Shown here piece by piece: positions 1-6,280 of a DNA stretch of 6,280 bases. The position numbers and the translations under genes were made by a program. The notes below the pieces were generated by a model. The model saw only the letters and a program-made list of their open reading frames with translations, had not been told where the DNA came from and did not search any database. This DNA comes from Actinomycetota bacterium (GTDB lineage Bacteria > Actinomycetota > Actinomycetes > Nanopelagicales > Nanopelagicaceae), in assembly GCA_009699765.1 (NCBI GenBank), contig WLNN01000081.1:1-6280 (forward strand), given 5' to 3'. How positions within the stretch are numbered: the stretch's first letter is position 1; each line of letters opens with the position of its first letter.

Positions 1-548
1 CCAATGGTCGGCGAGTATGAGCGTTCATTATCATTAACAATAATGACAAGATTTCGCTTGCCTGCAGTTGCAATATTGTTGAGCGCTTCCCATGACATTC
101 CACCCGTGAGGGCGCCGTCACCAACTACGACCACAACATGTCGATCACTCTGTCCGGTAAGTGAGAAACCTCGAGAGATTCCGTCACCCCAAGAGAGCGC
201 AGTCGAAGCATGTGAATTCTCGATGACATCGTGTTCGGATTCGCGACGATTTGGGTATCCGGCTAATCCCCCGCGTTGGCGCAAACTATCAAATTGATTT
301 GCTCTGCCCGTAACAATTTTGTGAACATAACTTTGATGACCAGTGTCGAATAAGACGATATCTTTTGGCGAATCAAAGACGCGATGGATAGAGATCGTAA
401 GTTCGACAACACCAAGGTTTGGCCCTAAGTGCCCGCCAGTTCGAGAGACTTTTTCTACTAAGAAGTCACGGATCTCTGCTGAGAGCTCTGTCAGTTGGGC
501 AGTGCTCAGTGCTTTGAGATCCGCGGGACCAGTCATCTTTTCGAGCAT
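1..548 (-). CDS. dxs: 1-deoxy-D-xylulose-5-phosphate synthase, N-terminal part (C-terminus lies outside the window)
   Basis: Dxs condenses pyruvate and glyceraldehyde 3-phosphate, using thiamine diphosphate and Mg2+, to make DXP, the first intermediate of the MEP isoprenoid pathway; it is a cytosolic enzyme. The window holds 182 complete codons of a family that is usually about 620-640 residues. The visible part is the first TPP-binding domain. It shows [13 protein letters not shown] (38-50), [10 protein letters not shown] (68-77), ENSHAS (110-115), the diphosphate/Mg-binding GDGALTGG (143-150) with Asp144, and NDN (172-174) closing the GDG...N motif. The start [15 protein letters not shown] lines up with the mycobacterial Dxs start (MLQQIRGPADLQHLS, from memory), so ATG 548 is preferred over the ATG at 536. 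No Shine-Dalgarno precedes it. The gene follows acnA by 15 bp on the same strand, so it may be cotranscribed and may also have its own leaderless start. The later catalytic His and Glu regions and the transketolase C-terminal domain cannot be checked. The reading frame is intact to the window edge. Confidence 0.97.
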   Translation of the reverse strand, partial: MLEKMTGPADLKALSTAQLTELSAEIRDFLVEKVSRTGGHLGPNLGVVELTISIHRVFDSPKDIVLFDTGHQSYVHKIVTGRANQFDSLRQRGGLAGYPNRRESEHDVIENSHASTALSWGDGISRGFSLTGQSDRHVVVVVGDGALTGGMSWEALNNIATAGKRNLVIIVNDNERSYSPTI

Positions 549-550
549 AG

Positions 551-569
551 GGGTAAGTGTAAGTTACCC
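551..569. repeat. Short inverted repeat between acnA and dxs
   Basis: GGGTAA at 551-556 and TTACCC at 564-569 form 6-bp inverted arms around a 7-nt spacer. The repeat covers the acnA stop codon (564-566) and ends 2 bp upstream of the dxs ATG. In RNA it would make a short hairpin immediately before dxs. There is no following U-tract, so it is not a convincing intrinsic terminator. It could be a small operator or mRNA processing structure, or chance, since 6-bp arms are weak evidence. Confidence 0.3.
556..561 (-). promoter_or_regulatory. Candidate -10 element for leaderless dxs transcription
   Basis: Read on the minus strand, the hexamer is TACACT, matching the TAnnnT form of actinobacterial -10 elements. 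It is followed by exactly 7 nt (TACCCCT) and then the dxs ATG at 548, so the predicted transcript would begin at or next to the start codon. The absence of a Shine-Dalgarno fits this reading. No clear -35 is visible. TAnnnT is a loose pattern, so this is suggestive only. Confidence 0.3.
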
Positions 570-3221
570 GCGCAGAGAACGTAGAACGTACTGCATGATT
601 CCACCATGGCGATAGTAATCAGCCTCGCCTGGCGTATCGATACGTACCTTCGCCTTAAAGGTCTTATCGCCAGCAGTGACAGTGACCTCCTTCGGAACGC
701 CACCTGTGTTGAGAGCGGTGATTCCAGTGATCGTAAAGATTTCCTCACCACTGAGTCCCAGCGATGCAGGATTTTGCCCATCGATAAATTGCAATGGCAG
801 AACACCCATTCCAATCAGATTTGAGCGATGGATACGTTCAAAACTCTCAGCGATTACAGCACTGACACCAAGGAGCGCTGTCCCTTTAGCTGCCCAGTCG
901 CGAGAAGAGCCAGAGCCGTATTCTTTGCCCGCAAGAATAACAAGTGGGACGCCAGCTCCTTGATATGCAACTGATGCATCATAAATAGTTGATTGCTCGC
1001 CATTGCTTTGGAAATTACGAGTAAAACCACCCTCAACTCCATCTAGCAAGAGATTCTTAAGACGGATATTGGCAAATGTTCCGCGAATCATCACTTCATG
1101 GTTGCCACGACGCGATCCGTAAGAATTGAAGTCCTTTCGATCAACACCATTGGCTTCGAGATACTTACCGGCTGGTGAATCAGCTTTGATATTTCCAGCT
1201 GGTGAAATGTGATCGGTTGTTACTGAGTCTCCGAGAATTGCCAATACTCGTGCACCATCAATATCAGTTACCGGTGTTGGCTCTGCAGGCATTCCGTCGA
1301 AGTATGGCGGCTTACGTACGTAGGTAGACTTTGGATCCCATTCGAAAGTTTTTCCAGTTGGTGTGTCGAGGGATTTCCAGCGATGGTCACCATCAAAAAC
1401 ACTCGCATAATCTTTCTTAAACATATCGGATGAGATTGACGAATCAATTACATCTTGGATTTCTTGCGCTGTAGGCCAGATATCCTTAAGGAAGACAGGA
1501 TTTCCTTCCTTATCATTACCAAGTGCATCTGTAACAAAATCATGATCCATCGTGCCAGCAAGTGCATAAGCAACAACTAGTGGAGGCGATGCAAGATAAT
1601 TCATCTTCACATCGGGACTAATGCGTCCTTCAAAGTTACGGTTTCCAGAGAGGACCGCAGTAACTGCGAGGTCATGCTCGTTGACCGCCTTGCTAATTTC
1701 AATTGGTAGCGGGCCAGAGTTGCCGATACACGTTACGCACCCATAACCAACAAGGTTGAAGCCAAGTGCCTCCATATAAGGAGTAAGGCCAGAGCGATCG
1801 TAGTAATCAGTAACAACTTTTGATCCAGGAGCAAGAGTTGTCTTAACCCAAGGCTTTGAGGTGAGCCCCTTATCAACCGCCTTCTTGGCAAGCAGAGCAG
1901 CTCCAAGCATCACAGATGGGTTTGAAGTATTGGTACAGGAAGTTATGGAAGCGATGACAACATCACCGTTCTTGATAGTTGTCTTCTTCTCTCCTACTGC
2001 AACTGGGTATGCATCTTTGCCAGTTTTATCGGTGTAGTAGGTGGGAAGAATTTCCTCAAATTTCGTCTTTGAATCCGACAAGGAAATTCGATCCTGCGGG
2101 CGCTTCGGGCCAGCAATTGAAGAAACCACTGTCGATAAATCAAGCTCAATATGCTCTGAATATCGTGGAGCAGCTGATGGGTCAAACCACATTCCTTGCG
2201 CCTTGGCGTATCTCTCGACCAGTAATACTTGTTCTTCACTGCGACCGGTAAGGCGTAAATATCGAAGAGTCTCTTCATCAATTGGGAAGATTGCACATGT
2301 TGATCCATATTCAGGAGACATATTTCCAATAGTTGTGCGGTTTGCCATCGGTACTGCCGAGACACCCGGGCCATAGAACTCAACAAATTTTCCAACTACA
2401 CCATGCTTGCGAAGCATTTCAGTGATAACAAGAGCCATATCTGTTGCAGTCGTTCCAACTGGCAATGATCCATTGAGCTTAAAACCCACAACGCGTGGAA
2501 TTAACATTGAAACTGGCTGACCCAATAGCGCAGCCTCTGCCTCAATTCCGCCAACACCCCAGCCAAGTACTCCAAGTCCATTGACCATTGTGGTGTGCGA
2601 ATCTGTACCGACAACGGTATCTGGGTAGGCGCGCAGTACGCCATTGACTGTTCGAGTCATAATTACACGTGCTAGAAATTCAATATTTACTTGGTGAACA
2701 ATTCCCGTTCCAGGTGGGACGACTTTGAACTCGTCAAATGCGCCCTGTCCCCAACGAAGGAAACGATAACGCTCACGATTTCGCTCATATTCGATATCAG
2801 TGTTCTTCTCGAAGGAATCTTTTGTTCCAAAAACATCCGCAATAACAGAGTGATCAATTACAAGCTCAGCGGGTGCAAGTGGATTTACTTTGGAAGGATC
2901 TCCCCCGAGTTCGACAATTGCTTCACGCATTGTTGCAAGATCTACAATGCAAGGTACTCCAGTGAAATCCTGCATAACGACTCGGGCTGGAGTAAATTGA
3001 ATTTCTGTATCTGGCTCTACAGTTGGATCCCATTGCGCAAGGGCTCGAATATGTTCGGCTGTGATATTTGCGCCATCTTCGGTGCGGAGAAGATTTTCAA
3101 GTAGCACCTTTAATGAGAAAGGCAGATTATCGGAGCCTTCTACGGCAGAGATATCGAATATCTCGAACTCCTTACCCGCAACAGCGAGGTTCTTCTTTGT
3201 ACCAAGGGAGTTCTTACTCAT
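564..3221 (-). CDS. acnA: Aconitate hydratase, AcnA/IRP1-type
   Basis: Aconitase isomerises citrate to isocitrate through cis-aconitate with a [4Fe-4S] cluster, in the TCA cycle in the cytosol. From ATG 3221 the protein has 885 residues, near the 891 of E. coli AcnA and shorter than the roughly 943 of the mycobacterial enzyme. It lacks the long insert that the mycobacterial enzyme carries just before SCTNTSNP. Counting from ATG 3221, [13 protein letters not shown] is at 84-96, GTDSHTTM at 205-212, and the cluster cysteines are Cys429 (SCTNTSNPS) plus Cys495 and Cys498 ([12 protein letters not shown]). The mobile C-terminal domain carries [14 protein letters not shown] (663-676) and [12 protein letters not shown] (769-780), whose SSR holds the active-site Ser/Arg. 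An in-frame GTG lies 9 bp upstream at 3230. I prefer the ATG because MSKNSLG... resembles known actinobacterial starts, but neither has a Shine-Dalgarno. The gene lies between an RNA methyltransferase and dxs on one strand. A 20-bp palindrome 22 bp upstream is a possible operator. Confidence 0.98.
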   Translation of the reverse strand: MSKNSLGTKKNLAVAGKEFEIFDISAVEGSDNLPFSLKVLLENLLRTEDGANITAEHIRALAQWDPTVEPDTEIQFTPARVVMQDFTGVPCIVDLATMREAIVELGGDPSKVNPLAPAELVIDHSVIADVFGTKDSFEKNTDIEYERNRERYRFLRWGQGAFDEFKVVPPGTGIVHQVNIEFLARVIMTRTVNGVLRAYPDTVVGTDSHTTMVNGLGVLGWGVGGIEAEAALLGQPVSMLIPRVVGFKLNGSLPVGTTATDMALVITEMLRKHGVVGKFVEFYGPGVSAVPMANRTTIGNMSPEYGSTCAIFPIDEETLRYLRLTGRSEEQVLLVERYAKAQGMWFDPSAAPRYSEHIELDLSTVVSSIAGPKRPQDRISLSDSKTKFEEILPTYYTDKTGKDAYPVAVGEKKTTIKNGDVVIASITSCTNTSNPSVMLGAALLAKKAVDKGLTSKPWVKTTLAPGSKVVTDYYDRSGLTPYMEALGFNLVGYGCVTCIGNSGPLPIEISKAVNEHDLAVTAVLSGNRNFEGRISPDVKMNYLASPPLVVAYALAGTMDHDFVTDALGNDKEGNPVFLKDIWPTAQEIQDVIDSSISSDMFKKDYASVFDGDHRWKSLDTPTGKTFEWDPKSTYVRKPPYFDGMPAEPTPVTDIDGARVLAILGDSVTTDHISPAGNIKADSPAGKYLEANGVDRKDFNSYGSRRGNHEVMIRGTFANIRLKNLLLDGVEGGFTRNFQSNGEQSTIYDASVAYQGAGVPLVILAGKEYGSGSSRDWAAKGTALLGVSAVIAESFERIHRSNLIGMGVLPLQFIDGQNPASLGLSGEEIFTITGITALNTGGVPKEVTVTAGDKTFKAKVRIDTPGEADYYRHGGIMQYVLRSLRG

Positions 3222-3240
3222 CAGGAGCACCGTTTCGTTA

Positions 3241-3246
3241 AAAGTA
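3241..3246 (-). promoter_or_regulatory. Candidate -10 element of an acnA promoter
   Basis: On the minus strand the hexamer is TACTTT (TAnnnT). It ends 10 nt before the in-frame GTG at 3230 and 19 nt before the ATG at 3221, so transcription would begin close to or just before the coding sequence. With a standard 17-bp spacer, the -35 would fall at 3264-3269 (CGTAAG on the minus strand), which is not a consensus match. The hexamer overlaps the proximal edge of the 20-bp palindrome. Confidence 0.25.
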
Positions 3247-3263
3247 TCTTGACGTCAAGATAC
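3244..3263. promoter_or_regulatory. Perfect 20-bp palindrome upstream of acnA, candidate operator
   Basis: GTATCTTGAC at 3244-3253 is followed immediately by its exact reverse complement GTCAAGATAC at 3254-3263, with no loop and no mismatch. The site contains the methyltransferase stop codon (3255-3257) and its last two sense codons, and lies 22 bp upstream of acnA ATG 3221. Zero-spacer dyads of this length are typical of homodimeric regulator sites. It would fill the spacer of the candidate acnA promoter, which suits a repressor or a MerR-type regulator. It does not resemble the AcnR operator of Corynebacterium as I remember it. The alternative is a weak minus-strand terminator: an 8-bp, AT-rich stem, 4-nt loop, then TTTT. 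Confidence 0.6.
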
Positions 3264-4490
3264 CTTACGAGGGCTATACAGTGCAACAGCTTCAATGTGG
3301 TGTGTCATTGGAAATAGGTCGAAAGCCCTGATTGCCTCTAAGTGATAGCCCAATTCCTGAAGATATCCAGTGTCGCGCGCAAGGGCAGCTGGATCACATG
3401 CAACATAGATAATCGCTCGTGGCTTTATCTTCACAAGTGATTCGATGACTGGCTTGCCAGCACCTGTTCGAGGTGGATCAAGAACAATGACATCAGCAGT
3501 AGCGACTGAGCGAATCGCTTTTGCCACATCTCCAGTATGAATATAAACATTTGCCTCGCTTTCAAAATTTCGGCGCGCATCAGATGTCGCAATTGAACTT
3601 CCTTCGATGATATCAATTCGCCCTTGACTGCCAATTAGGGGCAATGCCGCTCCGGCAAAGAGCCCAACACCACCGTATAGGTCGAGTAGATGTTCGCCTA
3701 ACTGTAAGTTTGCAAAATCCAGAACTGCTTCAACTAATTTTTCTGGTGCATTTATATTGCTCTGCCAAAAAGAAGATTGACTAACTTGGTAATTGCGAAC
3801 TCCTTCTGCAGATGAAACCTCATAATTAAGGAAGTCACCTCCCTCAATAATAGTTACCTCAGGCCGTTTCTCCTCGCGCCCTTTGCGCACATCCATTACC
3901 GCGACTGATCTTTCACCACTAGAACTGATAGCAACTTCTATCCGTTTTGATTTGCCAATTCTTTCACGTGAAAGCGAAGGGAAATCAATGTCAGGAATCA
4001 GAACCGGACAACTCGATATTGGAATTACCGTATTACTGCGAATTGCACTAAACCCTAACTCACCTGACACATTCGATGATGCTGCGTAACGAGTACGCCA
4101 ATGAAGTGCTGGTGAAACCTCTTCAACAACAACATCAACTTCCATCTTAGAGATACGTGCGAATTGCTCAGCAATAACCTCTGACTTAAGCTCTCTTTGT
4201 TTATCGATTGCGATATGTTGAAAATCGCATCCTCCACAATTGCCTGCGTATTCACACGGCGCATTTACACGTGCTGGGCTAGCTTCAATTACGGCAATAA
4301 CATCGCCTCGTGCAAAAGATTTATCAAGCCCGGTAATCCGCACCTCAACAATTTCGCCTGGGATCGCGTGACGGACAAAAATCACGGCTCCTTCATGGCG
4401 GGCAATAAAATGTCCCCCATGGGCGACCTTCTCAATCTCTACCCTGAGAATTTCGCCAATTTGGAGCGCTTTTCTCTTTGATTCGGTCAT
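3255..4490 (-). CDS. TRAM-domain RNA (uracil-5-)-methyltransferase, TrmA/RlmD family
   Basis: This SAM-dependent enzyme makes 5-methyluridine in RNA; whether the target is 23S rRNA (RlmD/RlmC-like) or tRNA cannot be decided from sequence. The 411-residue protein begins with a TRAM RNA-binding domain (about 9-68). An iron-sulphur signature follows, C79-x5-C85-x2-C88 with a fourth cysteine, Cys161, as in RumA/RlmD. The Rossmann methyltransferase domain has FWQSN (241-245), the SAM-binding DLYGGVGLFA (270-279), DPPR (338-341), the nucleophile Cys365 in ACDPAALARD, and the general base Glu400 in HHIEAVAL. The start at 4490 is chosen because the open frame upstream would overlap the divergent ceoB, and TRAM homology begins just after MTESK. 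No Shine-Dalgarno is visible. A TAnnnT hexamer 7 nt upstream suggests a leaderless transcript. It resembles mycobacterial Rv2689c, which also lies near ceoB/ceoC. Confidence 0.95.
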   Translation of the reverse strand: MTESKRKALQIGEILRVEIEKVAHGGHFIARHEGAVIFVRHAIPGEIVEVRITGLDKSFARGDVIAVIEASPARVNAPCEYAGNCGGCDFQHIAIDKQRELKSEVIAEQFARISKMEVDVVVEEVSPALHWRTRYAASSNVSGELGFSAIRSNTVIPISSCPVLIPDIDFPSLSRERIGKSKRIEVAISSSGERSVAVMDVRKGREEKRPEVTIIEGGDFLNYEVSSAEGVRNYQVSQSSFWQSNINAPEKLVEAVLDFANLQLGEHLLDLYGGVGLFAGAALPLIGSQGRIDIIEGSSIATSDARRNFESEANVYIHTGDVAKAIRSVATADVIVLDPPRTGAGKPVIESLVKIKPRAIIYVACDPAALARDTGYLQELGYHLEAIRAFDLFPMTHHIEAVALYSPRKVS

Positions 4491-4497
4491 GTAGATA

Positions 4498-4503
4498 AGA
4501 GTA
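4498..4503 (-). promoter_or_regulatory. Candidate -10 element for leaderless methyltransferase transcription
   Basis: The minus-strand hexamer TACTCT is followed by 7 nt (TATCTAC) and then the methyltransferase ATG at 4490. This spacing would place the transcription start at the start codon. The gene has no Shine-Dalgarno, and the whole divergent gap is only 31 bp, leaving little room for a conventional leader. The -35 region is not recognisable. Confidence 0.35.
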
Positions 4504-4509
4504 AAGGAG

Positions 4510-4515
4510 TAAGTT
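4510..4515 (+). promoter_or_regulatory. Candidate -10 element for ceoB
   Basis: TAAGTT is followed by 6 nt (AGCCCC) and the ceoB ATG at 4522, again the geometry of a leaderless start. The competing reading is a Shine-Dalgarno, AAGGAG at 4504-4509, but its 12-nt distance from the ATG is longer than usual. An in-frame stop (TAA at 4510-4512) rules out any start further upstream. Both signals cannot serve the same transcript, because the SD would lie upstream of a leaderless start. Confidence 0.3.
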
Positions 4516-4521
4516 AGCCCC

Positions 4522-5181
4522 ATGCACGTAGTCATCATGGGTTGCGGTCGCGTGGGTTCATTGCTCGCACTTGAGCTAGAAGCCAACGGCCATTCAGTTG
4601 CAGTAATTGACCAATCCAAGGAGGCATTTCGCCGACTTGGACCTGATTTCAAAGGTCGCACCGTCACAGGCGTTGGTTTTGATCGAGATACCTTGCTCGA
4701 GGCAGGTATTGAAGGTGCAGATGCATTTGCTGCCGTCAGTAATGGCGATAACTCAAATATCTTGGCGGCTCGTGTCGCACGTGAAAGTTATGGCGTAACG
4801 AATGTGGTCGCGCGAATTTACGACCCAGGTCGCGCCGAAATTTATCAACGCTTAGGTATCCCAACTGTTGCCACAGTTATTTGGGCTACAGATCAAATAA
4901 TGCGTCGATTGGTCCCAGAAGGTTCTCGCTCTGAATGGAGGGATGCAACCGGAACTGTACAACTCACTGAGGTGCATCCGCATATTGATTGGTTTGGGCG
5001 CGCTATTGCTGAAATTGAGAAGGCAATCGAAGCTCGCGTGGCATTTATAACTCGCCTCGGTGAGGGACTGATCCCTGATGAGAGCACAGTTCTACAAGAT
5101 GGCGATTTAATTCATGTCACTGTCAGAGATGAAGATCTTGCAGGCGTTGAAATAATTCTCGGAAAGTCACCGGAGGCTTAA
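4522..5181 (+). CDS. ceoB: TrkA-family potassium transport regulatory subunit, CeoB-type
   Basis: A cytoplasmic RCK protein of the Trk/Ktr type binds NAD(H) or nucleotides and gates a membrane K+ transporter. Of 219 residues, about 1-130 form the RCK-N Rossmann fold, with GCGRVGS (7-13) as the GxGxxG loop and Asp30 at the end of beta-2 as the ribose-binding acid. NVVARIYDP (94-102) is a typical RCK strand. About 140-215 form the RCK-C (TrkA-C) domain, ending in LQDGDLIHVTVRDE. E. coli TrkA carries two such units in one chain; here they are split over two genes, as in mycobacterial CeoB and CeoC. The start MHVVIMGCGRVGS is fixed by homology and by an in-frame stop just upstream. The next gene begins 3 bp after its stop, so the two are almost certainly cotranscribed. 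No membrane K+ permease gene is visible in the window. Confidence 0.95.
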   Translation: MHVVIMGCGRVGSLLALELEANGHSVAVIDQSKEAFRRLGPDFKGRTVTGVGFDRDTLLEAGIEGADAFAAVSNGDNSNILAARVARESYGVTNVVARIYDPGRAEIYQRLGIPTVATVIWATDQIMRRLVPEGSRSEWRDATGTVQLTEVHPHIDWFGRAIAEIEKAIEARVAFITRLGEGLIPDESTVLQDGDLIHVTVRDEDLAGVEIILGKSPEA

Positions 5182-5184
5182 GTA

Positions 5185-5847
5185 ATGCGTATCGCTATCG
5201 CTGGTGCAGGAAATGTTGGGCGTGCTATTGCTCGCGAACTTCTCGACAATGGTCATCAAGTTCTTCTCATCGACCGTGACCCAAAGGCCCTAAAACTCGA
5301 GTCAGTTCCTGATGCCGAGTGGCTAATGGCAGATGCCTGTGAAATTGCATCACTTGATAAAGCCAATCTTCACAACTGCCAAGTACTTGTAGCTGCAACG
5401 GGCGATGACAAAGTAAATCTTGTAGCTTCCCTCTTAGGGAAGACCGAGTACGGAGTTCCTCGTGTAGTTGCGCGAATCAATCATCCTAAGAATGAATGGC
5501 TCTTTGATCATTCTTGGGGTGTGGATGTGGCCGTATCGACGCCGCGAATTATCGCTGCACTCGTTGAAGAGGCGGTAAGTGTTGGAGATGTTGTTCGCCT
5601 CTTCTCATTCCGCAAAGGCCAAGCTAATCTTGTTGAAATTACACTCCCTGATTCTTCAATGTGTATTGGAAAAACTGTCGAAGAAGTCACACTCCCTGAC
5701 GATGCATCTCTTGCTGCAATAGTTCGAGATGGACGCGTGGTAACGCCTGCTCCAAGTGATGTATTTATTGCAGGAGACGAGCTGCTCTTCGTTGCATCAA
5801 CAGCAGCCGAGGGCTTGTTGAAGGCCTGCTTTATAGCCAGTAATTAA
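5185..5847 (+). CDS. ceoC: TrkA-family potassium transport regulatory subunit, CeoC-type
   Basis: This is the second RCK subunit, expected to assemble with CeoB into the nucleotide-binding regulatory ring of a K+ transporter. The 220-residue protein has GAGNVGR (7-13), Asp30 after beta-2, ATGDDKVNLVASLL (71-84), VPRVVARINHPKNEWLF (91-107) and WGVDVAVSTPR (111-121), all close to mycobacterial CeoC (Rv2692) as I recall it. RCK-N covers about 1-130 and RCK-C about 135-218, with GQANLVEITLP at 145-155 and a closing GDELLFVAS. A strong Shine-Dalgarno (GGAGG, 5172-5176, 8 nt before the ATG) lies inside the end of ceoB and settles the start. This contrasts with the SD-less genes nearby and fits an internal operon cistron. 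Its stop overlaps that of the convergent DUF3159 gene by 4 bp. Confidence 0.95.
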   Translation: MRIAIAGAGNVGRAIARELLDNGHQVLLIDRDPKALKLESVPDAEWLMADACEIASLDKANLHNCQVLVAATGDDKVNLVASLLGKTEYGVPRVVARINHPKNEWLFDHSWGVDVAVSTPRIIAALVEEAVSVGDVVRLFSFRKGQANLVEITLPDSSMCIGKTVEEVTLPDDASLAAIVRDGRVVTPAPSDVFIAGDELLFVASTAAEGLLKACFIASN

Positions 5848-6280
5848 GGTTTTGTAACAGGTACGGCGCGCACGATTTGCCATGTTCCGTAGGCAGTTGC
5901 CGCAAAGAGCGGGTAACCCATTGCAAGGTTTACCGATCCTAATAAATTGAGATTTCCACTCTTATAAATTGGATACTGGACAATCAAACGTGAGAAGAAG
6001 AGCCCAACCCACAACCATCCCGCACGTACATAAGCGGCTTTTCTTGCTGGGTCCCGGCGCCACGAGAGATTTTCACCAAGAATCGGTCCGAGCATTAATC
6101 CAATTACAGGCCAACCCGCAATATTTGCGATGAGGTAGACAGTTCCGTAGATGAGGTTTATGAGAAGTTTTGGAAGGAATACATCACTTGGATTGCCAGT
6201 TCGATTAGCAAACCAAGCACAAATAAGAGTTCCAATTACTCCACTTAAAGCATGTTGAATGGTGTCACGCTTTGCAAGGC
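5844..6280 (-). CDS. DUF3159 family integral membrane protein, C-terminal part (N-terminus outside the window)
   Basis: An open frame runs from the stop at 5844-5846 to the window edge, giving 144 residues. No real start is visible: the ATG at 6095 is internal, since hydrophobic family-like sequence continues upstream of it. Window residues about 11-24, 37-67, 86-105 and 111-136 are hydrophobic, giving roughly four or five membrane spans. The conserved-looking core is NIAGWPVIGLMLGPILGE (52-69), then WRRDPARKAAYVRA (73-86) and WLWVGLFFSRLIVQYPIY (88-105), a pattern I associate with actinobacterial DUF3159. The mycobacterial homologue Rv2693c is likewise next to and convergent with ceoC. Its biochemical role is unknown. 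Position next to K+ regulatory subunits hints at an envelope or transport link, but the opposite orientation means it is not in their operon. Confidence 0.9.
   Translation of the reverse strand, partial: LAKRDTIQHALSGVIGTLICAWFANRTGNPSDVFLPKLLINLIYGTVYLIANIAGWPVIGLMLGPILGENLSWRRDPARKAAYVRAGWLWVGLFFSRLIVQYPIYKSGNLNLLGSVNLAMGYPLFAATAYGTWQIVRAVPVTKP

Noticed and set aside
4..297. A 97-codon plus-strand open frame opposite dxs.
   Set aside because: It is the antisense shadow of the conserved TPP-binding domain of Dxs, and no protein family is recognisable.
2691..3104. A 137-codon plus-strand open frame opposite acnA.
   Set aside because: It lies wholly antisense to strongly conserved aconitase sequence, has no Shine-Dalgarno or recognisable domain, and its translation looks random.
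3236..3263. The 20-bp palindrome plus downstream TTTT as an intrinsic terminator for the methyltransferase.
   Set aside because: The stem is AT-rich, the U-run is only four, and the stop codon lies inside the stem. The loopless perfect dyad suits an operator better, but a terminator role is not excluded.
4504..4509. AAGGAG as the ribosome binding site that decides the ceoB start.
   Set aside because: Its 12-nt spacing to the ATG is long and a TAnnnT hexamer lies between. The start is set better by homology and the in-frame stop at 4510-4512.
4491..4667. An upstream extension of the methyltransferase frame to an ATG at 4667.
   Set aside because: It would run through the start of the divergent ceoB, and the extra 59 residues do not look like the family. 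TRAM homology begins just after the ATG at 4490.
5844..6095. A complete small 83-residue membrane protein starting at ATG 6095.
   Set aside because: The same frame stays open to the window edge with further hydrophobic, DUF3159-like sequence, so this ATG is internal to a larger truncated gene.
1..6280. A novel defence system, mobile element, CRISPR array, riboswitch or biosynthetic cluster.
   Set aside because: All six genes belong to recognised families, base composition looks even, gaps are too short for such elements, and no direct-repeat arrays or transposase-like frames were seen.

Overview
The window reads as ordinary, tightly packed actinobacterial chromosome. The proteins resemble mycobacterial and streptomycete orthologues much more than proteobacterial ones: the Dxs N-terminus, the AcnA motifs, the CeoB/CeoC pair and a DUF3159 membrane protein. 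The base composition is only mid-to-high forties in % G+C (estimated by eye from a few lines), far below a typical actinomycete, and intergenic gaps are 3 to 33 bp. Low GC, compact genes and actinobacterial synteny together suggest a streamlined aquatic actinobacterium, such as the freshwater acI/Nanopelagicales lineage. That placement is inference; no rRNA or marker gene is present to confirm it.

Layout. Bases 1-4490 carry three genes on the minus strand, transcribed in the order TRAM-domain RNA uracil methyltransferase (4490 to 3255), aconitase acnA (3221 to 564), and dxs (548 to beyond base 1, only the N-terminal 182 residues present). A 31-bp gap (4491-4521) separates this group from two plus-strand genes, ceoB (4522-5181) and ceoC (5185-5847). 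These are paired TrkA-type RCK subunits controlling potassium transport. They converge on a minus-strand DUF3159 integral membrane gene (5844 to beyond 6280, N-terminus missing), with stop codons overlapping by 4 bp. There are no RNA genes, mobile elements or CRISPR arrays, and no gene-free stretch longer than about 35 bp.

How the parts relate. The minus-strand genes are functionally unrelated housekeeping genes: RNA modification, TCA cycle, and the entry step of MEP isoprenoid synthesis. CeoB and CeoC would act together as cytoplasmic gating subunits, but no K+ permease gene is adjacent.

The most notable non-coding signal is a perfect 20-bp palindrome (3244-3263) just upstream of acnA. It covers the methyltransferase stop codon and would fill the -35/-10 spacer of a possible acnA promoter. 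A second pattern is a TAnnnT hexamer 6 or 7 nt before the ATG of three genes (dxs, the methyltransferase, ceoB), which fits leaderless transcription. I found no convincing undescribed biological system here.
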